Part shown: one piece after another, positions 50,694 to 60,139 of the stretch
Position numbering within the stretch: the stretch's first letter is position 1
How the letters are laid out: the number at the start of each line of letters is the position of its first letter
Assembly: GCF_014697475.1 (NCBI RefSeq)
Contig: NZ_JACJRV010000020.1
Coordinates: forward strand, 1-64,000
Length of the DNA: 64,000 nt
Source: Nostoc sp. FACHB-152
Lineage (GTDB): Bacteria; Cyanobacteriota; Cyanobacteriia; Cyanobacteriales; Nostocaceae
Reading direction: 5' to 3'
Made by a program: the position numbers and the translations under genes
The notes under the pieces: model-generated
Database searches by the model: none
The model's input: only the letters and a program-made list of their open reading frames with translations
Told to the model about the DNA's origin: nothing

Positions 50694-51944
50694 ATGAAAA
50701 AACTTGTCAAGTGGTGTGTTGAGTTACTGTGGTGGAATACTCATCAACGTAGAAAGAAAGCACTATTTGCGGTCATAATAATCCTCAGTATGATTGCCCC
50801 AGTTATGCTTTCATTTCCGTTAACAGCACAAACTACTATTGGGCGATCGCCTGCGTCAGAATTAAGAGGAGTATGGTTAACAAATATTGACAGTGATGTT
50901 TTATTTGAACGCAACCGTCTCAAGAATGCCTTGCAACGACTGGATGAATTAAACTTTAATACCGTTTATCCGGCGGTGTGGAATTGGGGTTATACATTAT
51001 ATCCCAGCAAAGTAGCAGCTAAAGTCATTGGGCGATCGCTTGATCCCACACCAGGGTTGCAAAAGCGCGATATGCTCAAAGAAATTGTCGATGAAGGACA
51101 CAAACAAGGGTTAACTGTAATTCCCTGGTTTGAATTTGGTTTTATGGCTCCTGCTGATTCCTTATTAGCCAAAAATCGTCCCCAATGGCTGACAAGTCGC
51201 AGCAATGGCACAAAAATTGTTAAGGAAGGTATACATAATCGGGTTTGGTTAAATCCTTTCCACCCAGACGTACAGAAATTTATTCAAGATTTAATCGTTG
51301 AAATCGTCCGCAACTATGATATTGATGGTATTCAATTTGATGACCATTTCGGTTTACCTTCTGAATTAGGCTACGATGCCTATACAGTAGCACTTTATAA
51401 AAAAGAACACCGTGGTAAAGCCCCATCAAAAAATCCTAAAGATCCCGAATGGGTGAGTTGGCGGGCGAATAAAATCACTGACTTTATGAAGCGGGTATTC
51501 ACAGCGATTAAAACCACGAACAAGAACTGTCTAGTTTCCGTTGCACCGAATCCCCAGCGTTTTTCTTACGAATTCTTTTTAGCTGACTGGCAGAAATGGG
51601 AACGCATGGGACTGATTGAAGAATTAGTGTTGCAGATATATCGAGATGATTTGAATGTGTTTGTTAGCGAATTAGAGTATCCCGAAGTCAAGGTTGCACG
51701 CAGTCATATTCCGGTGAGTATTGGGATTATAACTGGATTGAAGAATAAATCTATTCCGATCGCTCAAATTCAAACCCAGGTGCAGAAAGTACGCGATCGC
51801 AACTTTGCTGGTGTCTCTTTCTTTTTCTATGAAAGTCTGTGGAACTTGAGCAAAGAACCAACCTCAATGCGTCAAGCTGGCTTAAAGAACATATTCCCCA
51901 CACCAGCAAGTTATCCTAATTTGTTAGCTGGTTGGAAACCTTAA
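50694..51944 (+). CDS. GHL10-family glycosidase-like protein
   Basis: 416 residues with an N-terminal membrane anchor or signal (ALFAVIIILSMIAPVMLSFP, about residues 24-44) after a basic start. The rest is a TIM-barrel of the GHL10 (DUF187) group: ELRGVWLTNIDSDVL, LNFNTVYPAVWNWGYTLYPS, VIPWFEFGFM, WLNPFHPDVQKFI, DGIQFDDHFG (likely catalytic acid region) and VSVAPNPQRFSYEFF. Members are glycoside hydrolase-like and probably act on cell-wall or extracellular glycans. The gene stands alone, with a hairpin at 52111-52148 between it and the convergent protease gene. Confidence 0.82.
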   Translation: MKKLVKWCVELLWWNTHQRRKKALFAVIIILSMIAPVMLSFPLTAQTTIGRSPASELRGVWLTNIDSDVLFERNRLKNALQRLDELNFNTVYPAVWNWGYTLYPSKVAAKVIGRSLDPTPGLQKRDMLKEIVDEGHKQGLTVIPWFEFGFMAPADSLLAKNRPQWLTSRSNGTKIVKEGIHNRVWLNPFHPDVQKFIQDLIVEIVRNYDIDGIQFDDHFGLPSELGYDAYTVALYKKEHRGKAPSKNPKDPEWVSWRANKITDFMKRVFTAIKTTNKNCLVSVAPNPQRFSYEFFLADWQKWERMGLIEELVLQIYRDDLNVFVSELEYPEVKVARSHIPVSIGIITGLKNKSIPIAQIQTQVQKVRDRNFAGVSFFFYESLWNLSKEPTSMRQAGLKNIFPTPASYPNLLAGWKP

Positions 51945-52110
51945 TGAAGTCTGAAGTCTGAAAAAATACTAGTAGGTTGGGTGGAGGCGCATGAGAGATG
52001 TTGACAGCAATATGCTAAATCTATTTGCGCCGTAAACCAACATCAAATCACTGTAACCTGTAACCCATAACCTAATAAAGTTCAGTTAAACGCGGAGTGT
52101 TTGTGGTAAT

Positions 52111-52148
52111 AGTGGCGTGGGCTAATTAATTAGTTGAGTCACGCCACT
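52111..52148. terminator. Hairpin between convergent glycosidase and protease genes
   Basis: agtggcgtg (52111-52119) and cacgccact (52140-52148) are perfect complements with a 20-nt AT-rich loop. It may act in both directions; it may also be part of a dispersed gtggcgt repeat. Confidence 0.5.
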
Positions 52149-52191
52149 ACAATTAATCTGTTCAAGATTATTCAGACTTCACACTTCATAA

Positions 52192-53685
52192 TTATCCGCC
52201 AATACCTAAACGCCCAGCTAGGCCAGGAGTTAAAGGTAGGAGAGTTGCAATCATCAAGAATAAAGCCAAAAGACCTAAAGCGGCTCTAGCATCATCGGGT
52301 TCGCTGATTTCATTTAAGCTGGGGCGTTCTAAATCCCGTTGTAAAAACAGAATCACAATTGCCCAGTACATGGCCATAGAATTACCGAGTGAAACTAACG
52401 CCAGCAAAATTAAAGTTGCTACTGTTGCTCTTCCAGCAGTTTTGCGACCATAAATCGCTTGAACTACGCGCCCGCCATCTAGAGAACCAGCTGGCATTAG
52501 GTTTAAAGCGGTAATTACCAAACCCAGCCAACCAATGATGACTAAAGGATGGACGCTTACTAAAGATGATTGTAAAGCTGAACCAAGGATAACTCGCGCC
52601 AAGCTACCTACTAAAATTGAGCCTTGGAAGAACTGATTTGGCAATTGAAATAAACTACCTGGGTGAGAAAGCAATAACCCAACAATCAACATGATTAAAG
52701 AGACGATACCCCCGGCGGCTGGGCCTGCCAAAGCAATATCAAACAGTGCTGTGCGGTTGGGTAAAAGAGATTCAAAACGGGTAATTGAACCAAAAGAGCC
52801 AATTTGCACAGCTGGTAAAAAGAAAGGCCAGCTAAGGCGCACTTGATAACGACGCGCTAGTATCCAGTGACCAATTTCGTGTGCTACTAAAACTGCAAAT
52901 ATGCCCAGTCCGATGGGTAAAGCTTGGGTTAACCGTTCTGGGGTAGCAAATAAATCAAAGTTCAACAGTAAACCTGCTGTTTCTAAACAGGTGGCGACAG
53001 TTGCAATTAGCAATATACCAGCAAAGGCTTTTTGCGCTACTGTTGTCGGTTGGGGATCGTTACGGCTAGGCAGTACAATCACCACAGGTTTACCGTCTGT
53101 GTTTTCGACCAAAAATAGGCGATATTGCTCACCCAGACGTTCCCTTAAGCTGGTGCTGAGGCGGTTGTGAACTTCTTGGGGTTCGCCGCGCAGATTACCT
53201 TTAAAGATAGCTCCTTCTTGGTAGGCGATCGTTTCTGTGGCGAAAAAGGTATCAAGACCGAAAATGCCTTTAATGGCGTTTAAGTCTGCTTCAGGAATTG
53301 ATAGAACTTCAATTTTCAGTTCACCGACTGCTGGTTGTTGTGCAGCATCGCCTTCCTGTGAAGAATTAGCCGCTAACCTTTGGGTTGCCCGTTGCTTGAG
53401 AATGGCATCTTGCCCGGCAGCCCGCAGTTGTCTACCGAGGTAGATGTACAAACCAGCCGAACCTACCACCAAGAACAGAATACCAACGATGTTGAGGTAA
53501 ATTCCGGCGGCAAATAAACCGAAGAATAACAGCCAGGGAGCCATTAAAACCACTGACTGCAACCAGGCTAAGATTCCCAGTTTTCCAAAAGGTCTAGCGC
53601 GATACAAGCCCCAGCCCAAAATGGCGAAAGCTATCAATAAAATTGTTCCAATTATCGGAGTCTCTGAGGAAGCAAACATTTCCAA
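52192..53685 (-). CDS. M50 site-2 protease family membrane protein (EGY-like)
   Basis: 497 residues with many hydrophobic segments. The zinc site HEIGH lies at about residue 267 (VAHEIGHWILARRY), and the third ligand Asp lies in MPAGSLDGGRVVQAIYG at about 400. Upstream is a soluble portion with LGEQYRLFLVENTDGKPVVI, as in plant-type EGY proteins. Such proteases cut membrane-bound substrates within the bilayer; the target is unknown. Two start codons (53685, 53679) are close together. It is the last of four minus-strand genes, 107 bp after the DUF4350 gene. Confidence 0.85.
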   Translation of the reverse strand: MEMFASSETPIIGTILLIAFAILGWGLYRARPFGKLGILAWLQSVVLMAPWLLFFGLFAAGIYLNIVGILFLVVGSAGLYIYLGRQLRAAGQDAILKQRATQRLAANSSQEGDAAQQPAVGELKIEVLSIPEADLNAIKGIFGLDTFFATETIAYQEGAIFKGNLRGEPQEVHNRLSTSLRERLGEQYRLFLVENTDGKPVVIVLPSRNDPQPTTVAQKAFAGILLIATVATCLETAGLLLNFDLFATPERLTQALPIGLGIFAVLVAHEIGHWILARRYQVRLSWPFFLPAVQIGSFGSITRFESLLPNRTALFDIALAGPAAGGIVSLIMLIVGLLLSHPGSLFQLPNQFFQGSILVGSLARVILGSALQSSLVSVHPLVIIGWLGLVITALNLMPAGSLDGGRVVQAIYGRKTAGRATVATLILLALVSLGNSMAMYWAIVILFLQRDLERPSLNEISEPDDARAALGLLALFLMIATLLPLTPGLAGRLGIGG

Positions 53686-53792
53686 ACCCTTCGCTGCGAA
53701 AGACCAAGCCTGAGTTGGTCAGGTGTGAGAGATACATCTATTAATGTATAACGCTACCTGTTTCCCGCCCAAATTTAGTCATAGGGTCGCTT

Positions 53793-54875
53793 CTATTTGA
53801 AGGTTCGCCATTTTGCCAACCAGCTTAACAGTTCTCGTTCACTTATGCGTTGTTTGCGGGTGGCTAATTTTAATACTGCATCTAGTTCTACGGCACTTGT
53901 GCCTGTTTTTTCTTGCCAAACTTGCAGTAATGTTTGCCGTTCTAGCGGTGTTGTCCCTAACCCCAAGGCTTTTTGTAGTTGGAGTTGTTCTTCTTTACCT
54001 ACCATTTCGATAACAAAGTCGCTAGATTCGGCTTTTTGCAAGACTGTGGCTAAAGCTTGGATATATGCTTGGCTGTTGTCTACAACTTGGGTTTCTAAGG
54101 CTATGGGTTTGCCAAAACGCTGATTTTTTGCCCAAATTAACACTAGTAATAAAATTAGTGTTTGCATTAACATAGGTAAGACAGGAGTTTGAGCAAAATA
54201 ACTCAATAAGTCGCTTTCACCTTCACTTTCTCTGACATCAGCATCTTTATAACCGTGAATATATTCATCTACAAATAATTTATTGCCTTTCTGCTTGACT
54301 AAGCTGGCGAGATATTGGAAGTTACTTAAATTATCCTGATAGGCATTAGCGGCTAAGTAAGGAGTTGTAGAAAAAATTACTTTGCCTGGATCGCGTTGTT
54401 CTTCCCAAACAATAGCACCGAAGCGATCGCCTAAAGAAACTCGCTGCTGTTCCTTTTCATCAATTTTATAACGTCTCCGTGTGGCAATTTTGACATTACC
54501 AAAAGTAGATTGTTGCAGAGAGTGAAAGGTAGCTTCCGTTACAGGTGTTTTAACGCCTAAAATTACCAAAGTATTGCCTTTTTTGAGAAATTCATGTTCC
54601 TCAGACAACAAATAAGGTTCTCTTGGGTAGCTACTCACCCGCAGTAAGGTAATCGGAGTTTTCTCTACCTTCAAATTCTCAAGCGGCTTTTGCCAACGCT
54701 GGATAGCAATATTCTGCTGTTGCATAAAAGCATACCAAGCACCATAGCCGTCAGCAGACCGATTATAAGTAGAGCCAGTGTAAATTTTAGTATTAGGAGC
54801 AGCAACTAAACTCAGTATAATGATGACACCAAGTGCGATCGCTCCTATCCAAGCAATGCGGTTTGAACGTTTCAT
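53793..54875 (-). CDS. DUF4350-domain membrane protein
   Basis: 360 residues. A signal-anchor near the N-terminus (IGAIALGVIIILSLVAAP, about residues 9-26) precedes a soluble DUF4350-like domain (SADGYGAWYAFMQQQN, TLVILGVKTPV) and a second membrane helix (MLMQTLILLLVLIWAKNQRFG, about residues 235-255). The C-terminal cytoplasmic part is helical. In many bacteria DUF4350 and DUF4129 proteins occur with MoxR ATPase/DUF58 systems; only DUF4129 is here, directly upstream (33 bp). Function is unknown. Confidence 0.7.
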   Translation of the reverse strand: MKRSNRIAWIGAIALGVIIILSLVAAPNTKIYTGSTYNRSADGYGAWYAFMQQQNIAIQRWQKPLENLKVEKTPITLLRVSSYPREPYLLSEEHEFLKKGNTLVILGVKTPVTEATFHSLQQSTFGNVKIATRRRYKIDEKEQQRVSLGDRFGAIVWEEQRDPGKVIFSTTPYLAANAYQDNLSNFQYLASLVKQKGNKLFVDEYIHGYKDADVRESEGESDLLSYFAQTPVLPMLMQTLILLLVLIWAKNQRFGKPIALETQVVDNSQAYIQALATVLQKAESSDFVIEMVGKEEQLQLQKALGLGTTPLERQTLLQVWQEKTGTSAVELDAVLKLATRKQRISERELLSWLAKWRTFK

Positions 54876-54908
54876 TGGTGATTGGTCAAAAGGCTAAAGG
54901 TTGACACT

Positions 54909-55523
54909 TTATACTTTCCGCTCAACAATCTCTTGATAGGCTTGCTGACATTGCTGATAATTTTCTGGCAATATCTCAGCATTCCCAAAACACAATTGCT
55001 CGTGGGTAGTAATTAAGGTTTCGTAAGGTTGTACTGGGGTGACAGTTGAACTTAGTAATTTTAAATACTCGCCATCTGTGCGGCTGAATTTGTGAGGTAT
55101 AAGCTTAGTATCATGCAAGTGTTGCAAGATAGCTAAGTAAAGACAACGACAAGCTTCGCGGTAATTACCCTGACGATAAAATTCTTGCGATCGCTCTAAC
55201 CATAGTGTTACAGATAAATCATTAGCGCGATTTTTACTTGCAGCATCAACAGAATTATTGCCTCTAGATAGCCAAGAATATATATAGGGACTAAATTCTT
55301 GCCACAAACGCCAAATCACAAAAGCCGCAAATAAAGCAACTATCAGCCAAAATAAAAAGGTTAGCAAATTACCTAACCAAGGACTAATTTGCCATCCTGG
55401 AGACAAGCGTGATAAAGAATTTTGAAAGCGGTCAAGCTGATATTCTACCCATTCTCCGGCTTGTCGCTGGAATTGAGATATCTGCCAACTCCAGCTAGTT
55501 TTTTCAAAGGTATCAGTGGACAT
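54909..55523 (-). CDS. DUF4129-domain membrane protein
   Basis: 204 residues with one strong membrane helix (LLTFLFWLIVALFAAFVIWRLW, about 48-70, split here as two halves of one segment). The C-terminal DUF4129 region has LWLERSQEFYRQGNYREACR, LYLAILQHL and RTDGEYLKLL. It is 7 bp from the DUF2243 gene and 33 bp from the DUF4350 gene, so these form one operon. The role is probably in cell-envelope processes; nothing more can be read. Confidence 0.7.
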   Translation of the reverse strand: MSTDTFEKTSWSWQISQFQRQAGEWVEYQLDRFQNSLSRLSPGWQISPWLGNLLTFLFWLIVALFAAFVIWRLWQEFSPYIYSWLSRGNNSVDAASKNRANDLSVTLWLERSQEFYRQGNYREACRCLYLAILQHLHDTKLIPHKFSRTDGEYLKLLSSTVTPVQPYETLITTHEQLCFGNAEILPENYQQCQQAYQEIVERKV

Positions 55524-55530
55524 AGGGAAA

Positions 55531-56010
55531 CTAGTAAGTTTTTTTGCTCTTTTGTAACATTAACCAGCCCACTAGGACAAGCACCGCCCCAAATACTAAA
55601 AATCCTAAATCCCAAGCTAACTGATTCGGCCCTGATTTTACGTGATGGATACCCAAAATTTGGTGGTCAATTATCCCTTCAACTACATCAAATAATCCAG
55701 CACCAATAAGTATAGAACCAAAAAATGTTTCGGATGACCAATCAACATTTTCACGACCACCGGCGCGCCATAAAAGGATAATTCCTGTCACAGTCAACCC
55801 AAAGTCTAAGACATGAAACAAACCATCCCATGCCATGTTTAAATCTATATTTGAGTCGTTTGTTAAAGGTTTAACACTACTAAGCATATGATGCCATTGC
55901 AGGATTTGGTGCAATAAAATACCATCAATAAAGCCGCTTAACCCCAGCCCTAAAATGATTCCAGCAATAATCAGTGGTTTTTGTTGAGGCACAATTTCAC
56001 TTTTGGTCAT
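55531..56010 (-). CDS. DUF2243-domain membrane protein
   Basis: 159 residues with four hydrophobic segments (IIAGIILGLGLSGFIDGILL, GLFHVLDFGLTVTGIILLW, FGSILIGAGLFDVVEGI, LGFLVFGAVLVLVGWLML). Conserved polar motifs, D-G-I-L-L-H-Q-x-L-Q-W-H-H and EGIIDHQILGIHHV, contain repeated His and could bind metal or haem; that is inference. It is the first gene of the four-gene minus-strand group. Confidence 0.75.
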   Translation of the reverse strand: MTKSEIVPQQKPLIIAGIILGLGLSGFIDGILLHQILQWHHMLSSVKPLTNDSNIDLNMAWDGLFHVLDFGLTVTGIILLWRAGGRENVDWSSETFFGSILIGAGLFDVVEGIIDHQILGIHHVKSGPNQLAWDLGFLVFGAVLVLVGWLMLQKSKKTY

Positions 56011-56300
56011 GATTTTTTATTCACATATAAGTTTTGTTATCACAATAAATTTTTATCTCAGAGATATCTTCTATCTTTTGGTATTACCTGTTTTTAGAGG
56101 ATGTCTGAAAACTTTTTGATGTTGTATTTAAGACTTGTAGATACCCCTAGCTGAAACCGCTAATTTTATCTTTGATTTCAAAAGTTTGTCGTTGATTGAC
56201 TTTTTTGGTTGATTACTTTGTCCTGAGGGTACATACTCAACTGCGAGATTGATGGTAGTTTATTTTTGCAATCTCCTTTATTCCAATCGCTATAGAAGCT

Positions 56301-56939
56301 ATGACACTTAATTTATATTTCCTGCGACATGGAGAAACTACTTTTAGTCAAACTGGTAATTTCTGCGGTAAAACTGATGCCCAGTTGACAACAGAAGGGA
56401 TACAGATGGCAGAGAGTTTTGCTGATGTTTATAAAAAATTGAAGTGGGAAGCTGTTTATGTTAGCCCGATGAAGCGAACAATTGCAACTGCCAAGCCATT
56501 TTGCGATGCTATCGGTATGGATATGCAGTTGCGTGACGGGCTGAGAGAAGGTAGTTACGGCGAATGGGAAGGTAAGAGTAAATCGTTTGCCCAAGAGAAT
56601 TACGCCGAGAACTATATAAAATGGTTGACCGAACCTGCTTGGAATGCACCATTAGGTGGAGAAACTGCGGTAGATATTGCTAACCGTTCTATGCCTGTAA
56701 TTGCTGAAATTCAAGAAAAATATCCCCAAGGTAATGTTTTAGTAGTTTCCCATAAAGCGACGATTCGGATTATGCTTTGCAGTTTACTGGGAATTGATTT
56801 GGGACGTTATCGCTATCGGGTGAATATTTTGGTCGCGTCGGTAAGTATGGTGAAATTTGACGTTAATGGCCCTTTGTTAGAAATATTAGGCGATCGCCAT
56901 CATATGCCAGATCATATTCGTACTCGTCCGGGAACATAA
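56301..56939 (+). CDS. Histidine phosphatase family protein
   Basis: 212 residues of the phosphoglycerate mutase-like superfamily. The catalytic RHGE is at residues 9-12 (LYFLRHGETTFSQTGNFCG), a second Arg in SPMKRTIATA, Glu in LREGSYGEWEGK, and the second His in VVSHKATIRIML. Such enzymes remove phosphate from small molecules such as sugar phosphates or phosphoserine; the substrate is not readable. It stands alone. Confidence 0.85.
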   Translation: MTLNLYFLRHGETTFSQTGNFCGKTDAQLTTEGIQMAESFADVYKKLKWEAVYVSPMKRTIATAKPFCDAIGMDMQLRDGLREGSYGEWEGKSKSFAQENYAENYIKWLTEPAWNAPLGGETAVDIANRSMPVIAEIQEKYPQGNVLVVSHKATIRIMLCSLLGIDLGRYRYRVNILVASVSMVKFDVNGPLLEILGDRHHMPDHIRTRPGT

Positions 56940-57433
56940 TTGGTAAAGAAAAAGGATTAGATTTTTTAAATCTTGAACAATCAGGTATTAAGCTAATTGC
57001 TGAAAAGCGTGATATTTGTTTTGCAGTGATTGACCAATTAAGTAGGTCAAACTAATTAAACATTAAACAACAATAGTGGCGTATCTAACCTAAAATAGTG
57101 CATAAAATTACCTCTTGTGGTGTGGGCATCCTGCCCGCAACGGAGGGGCTAGAAGCCCATTCCACAAGACATTTATAATGCAACGCTTTAGCCTAGATAC
57201 ACCCTACCTTTTATGTTTTTGAGTTTGAGTTACTCTTGCTTGTTGACTTGCAAAAATTAAAAGCCTGAGATACCCAATTTATTAAAGAAGTCGGGTATCT
57301 CGTTATTTATACGTAATTAACTAATAATATTGAACTGATTATTACTTAATATTACAGTTATAGCCTAGCATTAACTAATACTAAAATATAAAGTACGTAA
57401 GTTAATTTCCTTTTTCAATTTCTAGTTATCAAT
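56940..57433. other. Intergenic region with gene-remnant-like frame and hairpins
   Basis: A 38-codon open stretch (about 56939-57055, ending in taa) reads IGKEKGLDFLNLEQSGIKLI and on to IDQLSRSN. It looks protein-like but lacks a start and may be the tail of a lost gene. A GC-rich repeat with gcccgcaacggaggggc (about 57131-57147) and the terminator-like hairpin at 57267-57301 follow. Confidence 0.45.
57267..57301. terminator. Terminator-like hairpin
   Basis: gagataccc (57267-57275) and gggtatctc (57293-57301) form a perfect 9-bp stem, followed by gttattta. It lies 133 bp before the LemA gene and could end a transcript from the remnant region. Confidence 0.5.
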
Positions 57434-58009
57434 ATGCCAACTATTTTGCTAGCACTAGTACCAATATTTATAATAATTTTTGTAATTGGATTTATTATTG
57501 GCTTATACAATAAATTAATTCAAAGAAAAAATCAGGTTGAGCAAGCATTTGCTACTATTGACGTGTTACTGCAAAAAAGATGGGATTTAATACCGAATCT
57601 TGTAGCGGTTGCTCAAAATTATATGCAATTTGAGAAAAGCACTTTAACAGAGATTGCCAAACTCAGAACCAGAGCAATATCAGAAAGATTAAATGATAAC
57701 ACAAGAATAGCTCTAGAAAATCAAATCTCTAGAAATTTAGGTAATATTACAGTAGCAATAGAAGCATATCCTGAACTCAAAACTAATGAAAATTTTCTTC
57801 AGTTGCAGTATTCACTTAATGAAATTGAAGAACAAATTTCAGCAGCCAGAAGATTTTATAATACTGCCGTAACCGAATATAACAATGCTGTGGAAATGTT
57901 TCCTACTAACTTGTTTGCATCGTGGATGAACTATCGCTTAAAGGTACAATTCCAAACATCGCCACAAGAAAGACAAAATGTGAATGTCAGAAATCTGTTC
58001 AATCCATAA
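57434..58009 (+). CDS. LemA-family membrane protein
   Basis: 191 residues. An N-terminal membrane helix (ALVPIFIIIFVIGFIIGLYN, residues 6-25) is followed by the LemA core: NQVEQAFATIDVLLQKRWDL, IPNLVAVAQNYM, and the C-terminal AARRFYNTAVTEYNNAVEMFPTNLFA split by a conserved N-x-L. LemA proteins have one membrane helix and a helical bundle; their function is unclear. It is 38 bp before the TPR-DUF3137 gene, a partnership seen in other bacteria. Confidence 0.85.
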   Translation: MPTILLALVPIFIIIFVIGFIIGLYNKLIQRKNQVEQAFATIDVLLQKRWDLIPNLVAVAQNYMQFEKSTLTEIAKLRTRAISERLNDNTRIALENQISRNLGNITVAIEAYPELKTNENFLQLQYSLNEIEEQISAARRFYNTAVTEYNNAVEMFPTNLFASWMNYRLKVQFQTSPQERQNVNVRNLFNP

Positions 58010-58047
58010 ACCATAGTGTAATTTATAAAATTTTATAGGAAAGTTTT

Positions 58048-59961
58048 ATGCTAATTGATTTAGAATTATTTCAATCAGGATTAGAAGCTCTAAAGCAAGA
58101 GCGTTATTCAGACGCAGTCAGTTTTTTAGAAAATTTTTGTCAAATCTGCGAAACAATTCCTGACAAGAAATGTAAGGAATTTTTTGAGGCACAAGCAGCT
58201 TTAGTCAAAGCATATAATCTGACAGGACAACATCACGAAGCGCGTTTGCGCTGTCAGCAACTAGCAGAAAGTGACAATCCCCAAATTCAGGCTTGGGCGC
58301 AACGAATTTTGAAATCTTTACCTGCTGAATCTGCGGTAGCAACTCCAGCAGATAGCAGTCGGACACTGTTAACATCCGAACAAGCATCCGAATTACTTGC
58401 AACCGGAAGTAAAGCATTAAAATTTCGTCGCTATGATGACGCTGTGAAAGCCTTAGAGGAGTTTTGCCAAGGAACTGATACAGCCGTAAAAAACTATGAA
58501 CAGGCGCAAATGTGGCTGGTTAAAGCTTATAAAGGAAATGAACAAGTAGAACAAGCGATCGCACTTTGTCAACAACTGACAAATAGTAATCAAGAAGTAA
58601 CGCAGATTTGGGCGCGACAATTTCTTTCAACTTTATCACCAACTTCGGCTACTTACACATCATCAGAAACAGCTTCAGAATCAACTTCTCAACCGCAATC
58701 TCAAAACATACAGCCAGAAGAAAAAGCTGCTAATGTCAAAATGACAATGAGAAGTTTAAATGACTTCCAACTATTTTGTCAAAATAATTTATTAGATGAT
58801 TTAAAAAAGTTTGAGGAAGTTAGAAAACTAACGATAAAATCTGTACTAGTTGTTAGTATTATTATATTTATTATTGTTGGCATTCTGATCAAGTTATTTC
58901 CGTTACAATATATTATTTTCTGTTTTGTTTCCAAAATTACTCCACCATATTTACTCATATTTTTATTTTTATTAGGATTTTTATCATGTTTATGGGGCTG
59001 GATAGCTTTTTATACTTCTGCCACAGAAACTTATACTAGCGGATTTAAATCCAAAATTATTCAAAAGATTTTTGATTTTATTAATACTAATCAAAATTTG
59101 ACTTATTCTAGTTATGCCTCAGAAGCAGATAATCAATATACTATGTCTGCTTTCCTTCATAGCCAGATTTTTCCAACTCTCTTAAAACCCAACAAATTAC
59201 AGCAAAATGAATGTATTTATGGCAACGTTAATGAAACACTCATCTTTTTTTCTGAAATTAGTGCAGAAGTAGAATTACAGCATCATTGGGTAAAGTATCT
59301 GACATTTTCTAAACATTTAAATATGCTACATAGCATGATGATACCTGGGTTTATAACTAGAATGATTTTTGGAGCTTTTCTGCCATTATATTGTATATTA
59401 TTGTTAATCAAGTTAATTAAAAGTATTCCTTATATAACTAGTAGAGTAGTGCGAGGTAGAAACATAAGTTATGAAAATTTTCAAGAAGAAGTTTTAAAAA
59501 ACGAAGTAACTAGAAAAACGATATTTAAAGGATTATTTTTTCAAGCTGAGTTTAATAAAAATATTAGTGGTAGAACTATAGTTTTACCAACTTTATTAAA
59601 TACAAATCTTCATGCTTTAAACAATAGAAAAGAAAAAGTCATTAAATTAGAAGATCCGGAATTTGCCAAATTCTTTACTGTTTACGGGGATGATCAAGTA
59701 GAAGCGAGATATGTTTTATCTACAAATTTAATGGCAAAGTTAGTTAAATTTAGAAAAAAAGCTAAGAAAAATTTTTATGTGTCATTTGTAGAAAACATGA
59801 TATACATAGCTATTGATTATCCAGATGAAATTTTTGAGCCTAAACTTTTTACAACTATGTTAAGCTTTGCCCCGATGCGAGAATATTTTGAAAGTATCCA
59901 ACTGATGCTGGACATTGTTGAAGATTTGAATCTCAACAAACATATTTGGAAAAAAAATTAA
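58048..59961 (+). CDS. TPR-like and DUF3137-domain membrane protein
   Basis: 637 residues. The N-terminus has two TPR-like repeats (EALKQERYSDAVSFLENFCQ and KALKFRRYDDAVKALEEFCQ, each followed by QAQ/A-LVKAY). A charged linker leads to two membrane helices at about 265-330 and a third hydrophobic stretch at about 435-460. The C-terminus resembles DUF3137 (GRTIVLPTLL, then DPEFAKFFTVYGDDQVEARY). DUF3137 proteins often pair with LemA, as here. An aggaa site is 5 nt before the ATG. The role is unknown, probably in the membrane. Confidence 0.7.
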   Translation: MLIDLELFQSGLEALKQERYSDAVSFLENFCQICETIPDKKCKEFFEAQAALVKAYNLTGQHHEARLRCQQLAESDNPQIQAWAQRILKSLPAESAVATPADSSRTLLTSEQASELLATGSKALKFRRYDDAVKALEEFCQGTDTAVKNYEQAQMWLVKAYKGNEQVEQAIALCQQLTNSNQEVTQIWARQFLSTLSPTSATYTSSETASESTSQPQSQNIQPEEKAANVKMTMRSLNDFQLFCQNNLLDDLKKFEEVRKLTIKSVLVVSIIIFIIVGILIKLFPLQYIIFCFVSKITPPYLLIFLFLLGFLSCLWGWIAFYTSATETYTSGFKSKIIQKIFDFINTNQNLTYSSYASEADNQYTMSAFLHSQIFPTLLKPNKLQQNECIYGNVNETLIFFSEISAEVELQHHWVKYLTFSKHLNMLHSMMIPGFITRMIFGAFLPLYCILLLIKLIKSIPYITSRVVRGRNISYENFQEEVLKNEVTRKTIFKGLFFQAEFNKNISGRTIVLPTLLNTNLHALNNRKEKVIKLEDPEFAKFFTVYGDDQVEARYVLSTNLMAKLVKFRKKAKKNFYVSFVENMIYIAIDYPDEIFEPKLFTTMLSFAPMREYFESIQLMLDIVEDLNLNKHIWKKN

Positions 59962-60031
59962 TAGTTATACAGTTTAAGCGAAGAACACTTTAATGTTAGA
60001 GATGATTTATAAAGTAAAGGTGAAATTGTAG

Positions 60032-60059
60032 GGTGCGTTATAGCAACGCTTAACGCACC
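60032..60059. repeat. gtgcgtta palindrome (dispersed repeat type)
   Basis: ggtgcgtta (60032-60040) and taacgcacc (60051-60059) are perfect complements around a 10-nt loop. The motif gtagggtgcgtta is frequent between genes in Nostoc. It lies between the convergent DUF3137 and acidic-protein genes and may also work as a terminator. Confidence 0.6.
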
Positions 60060-60139
60060 GAGAGAAGGAGTGAGTTACAAATCCTATAGATACTTCTAAA
60101 TTTTGACTCTTGGGTGCTGAATTCTTACAAATTGTGTTT

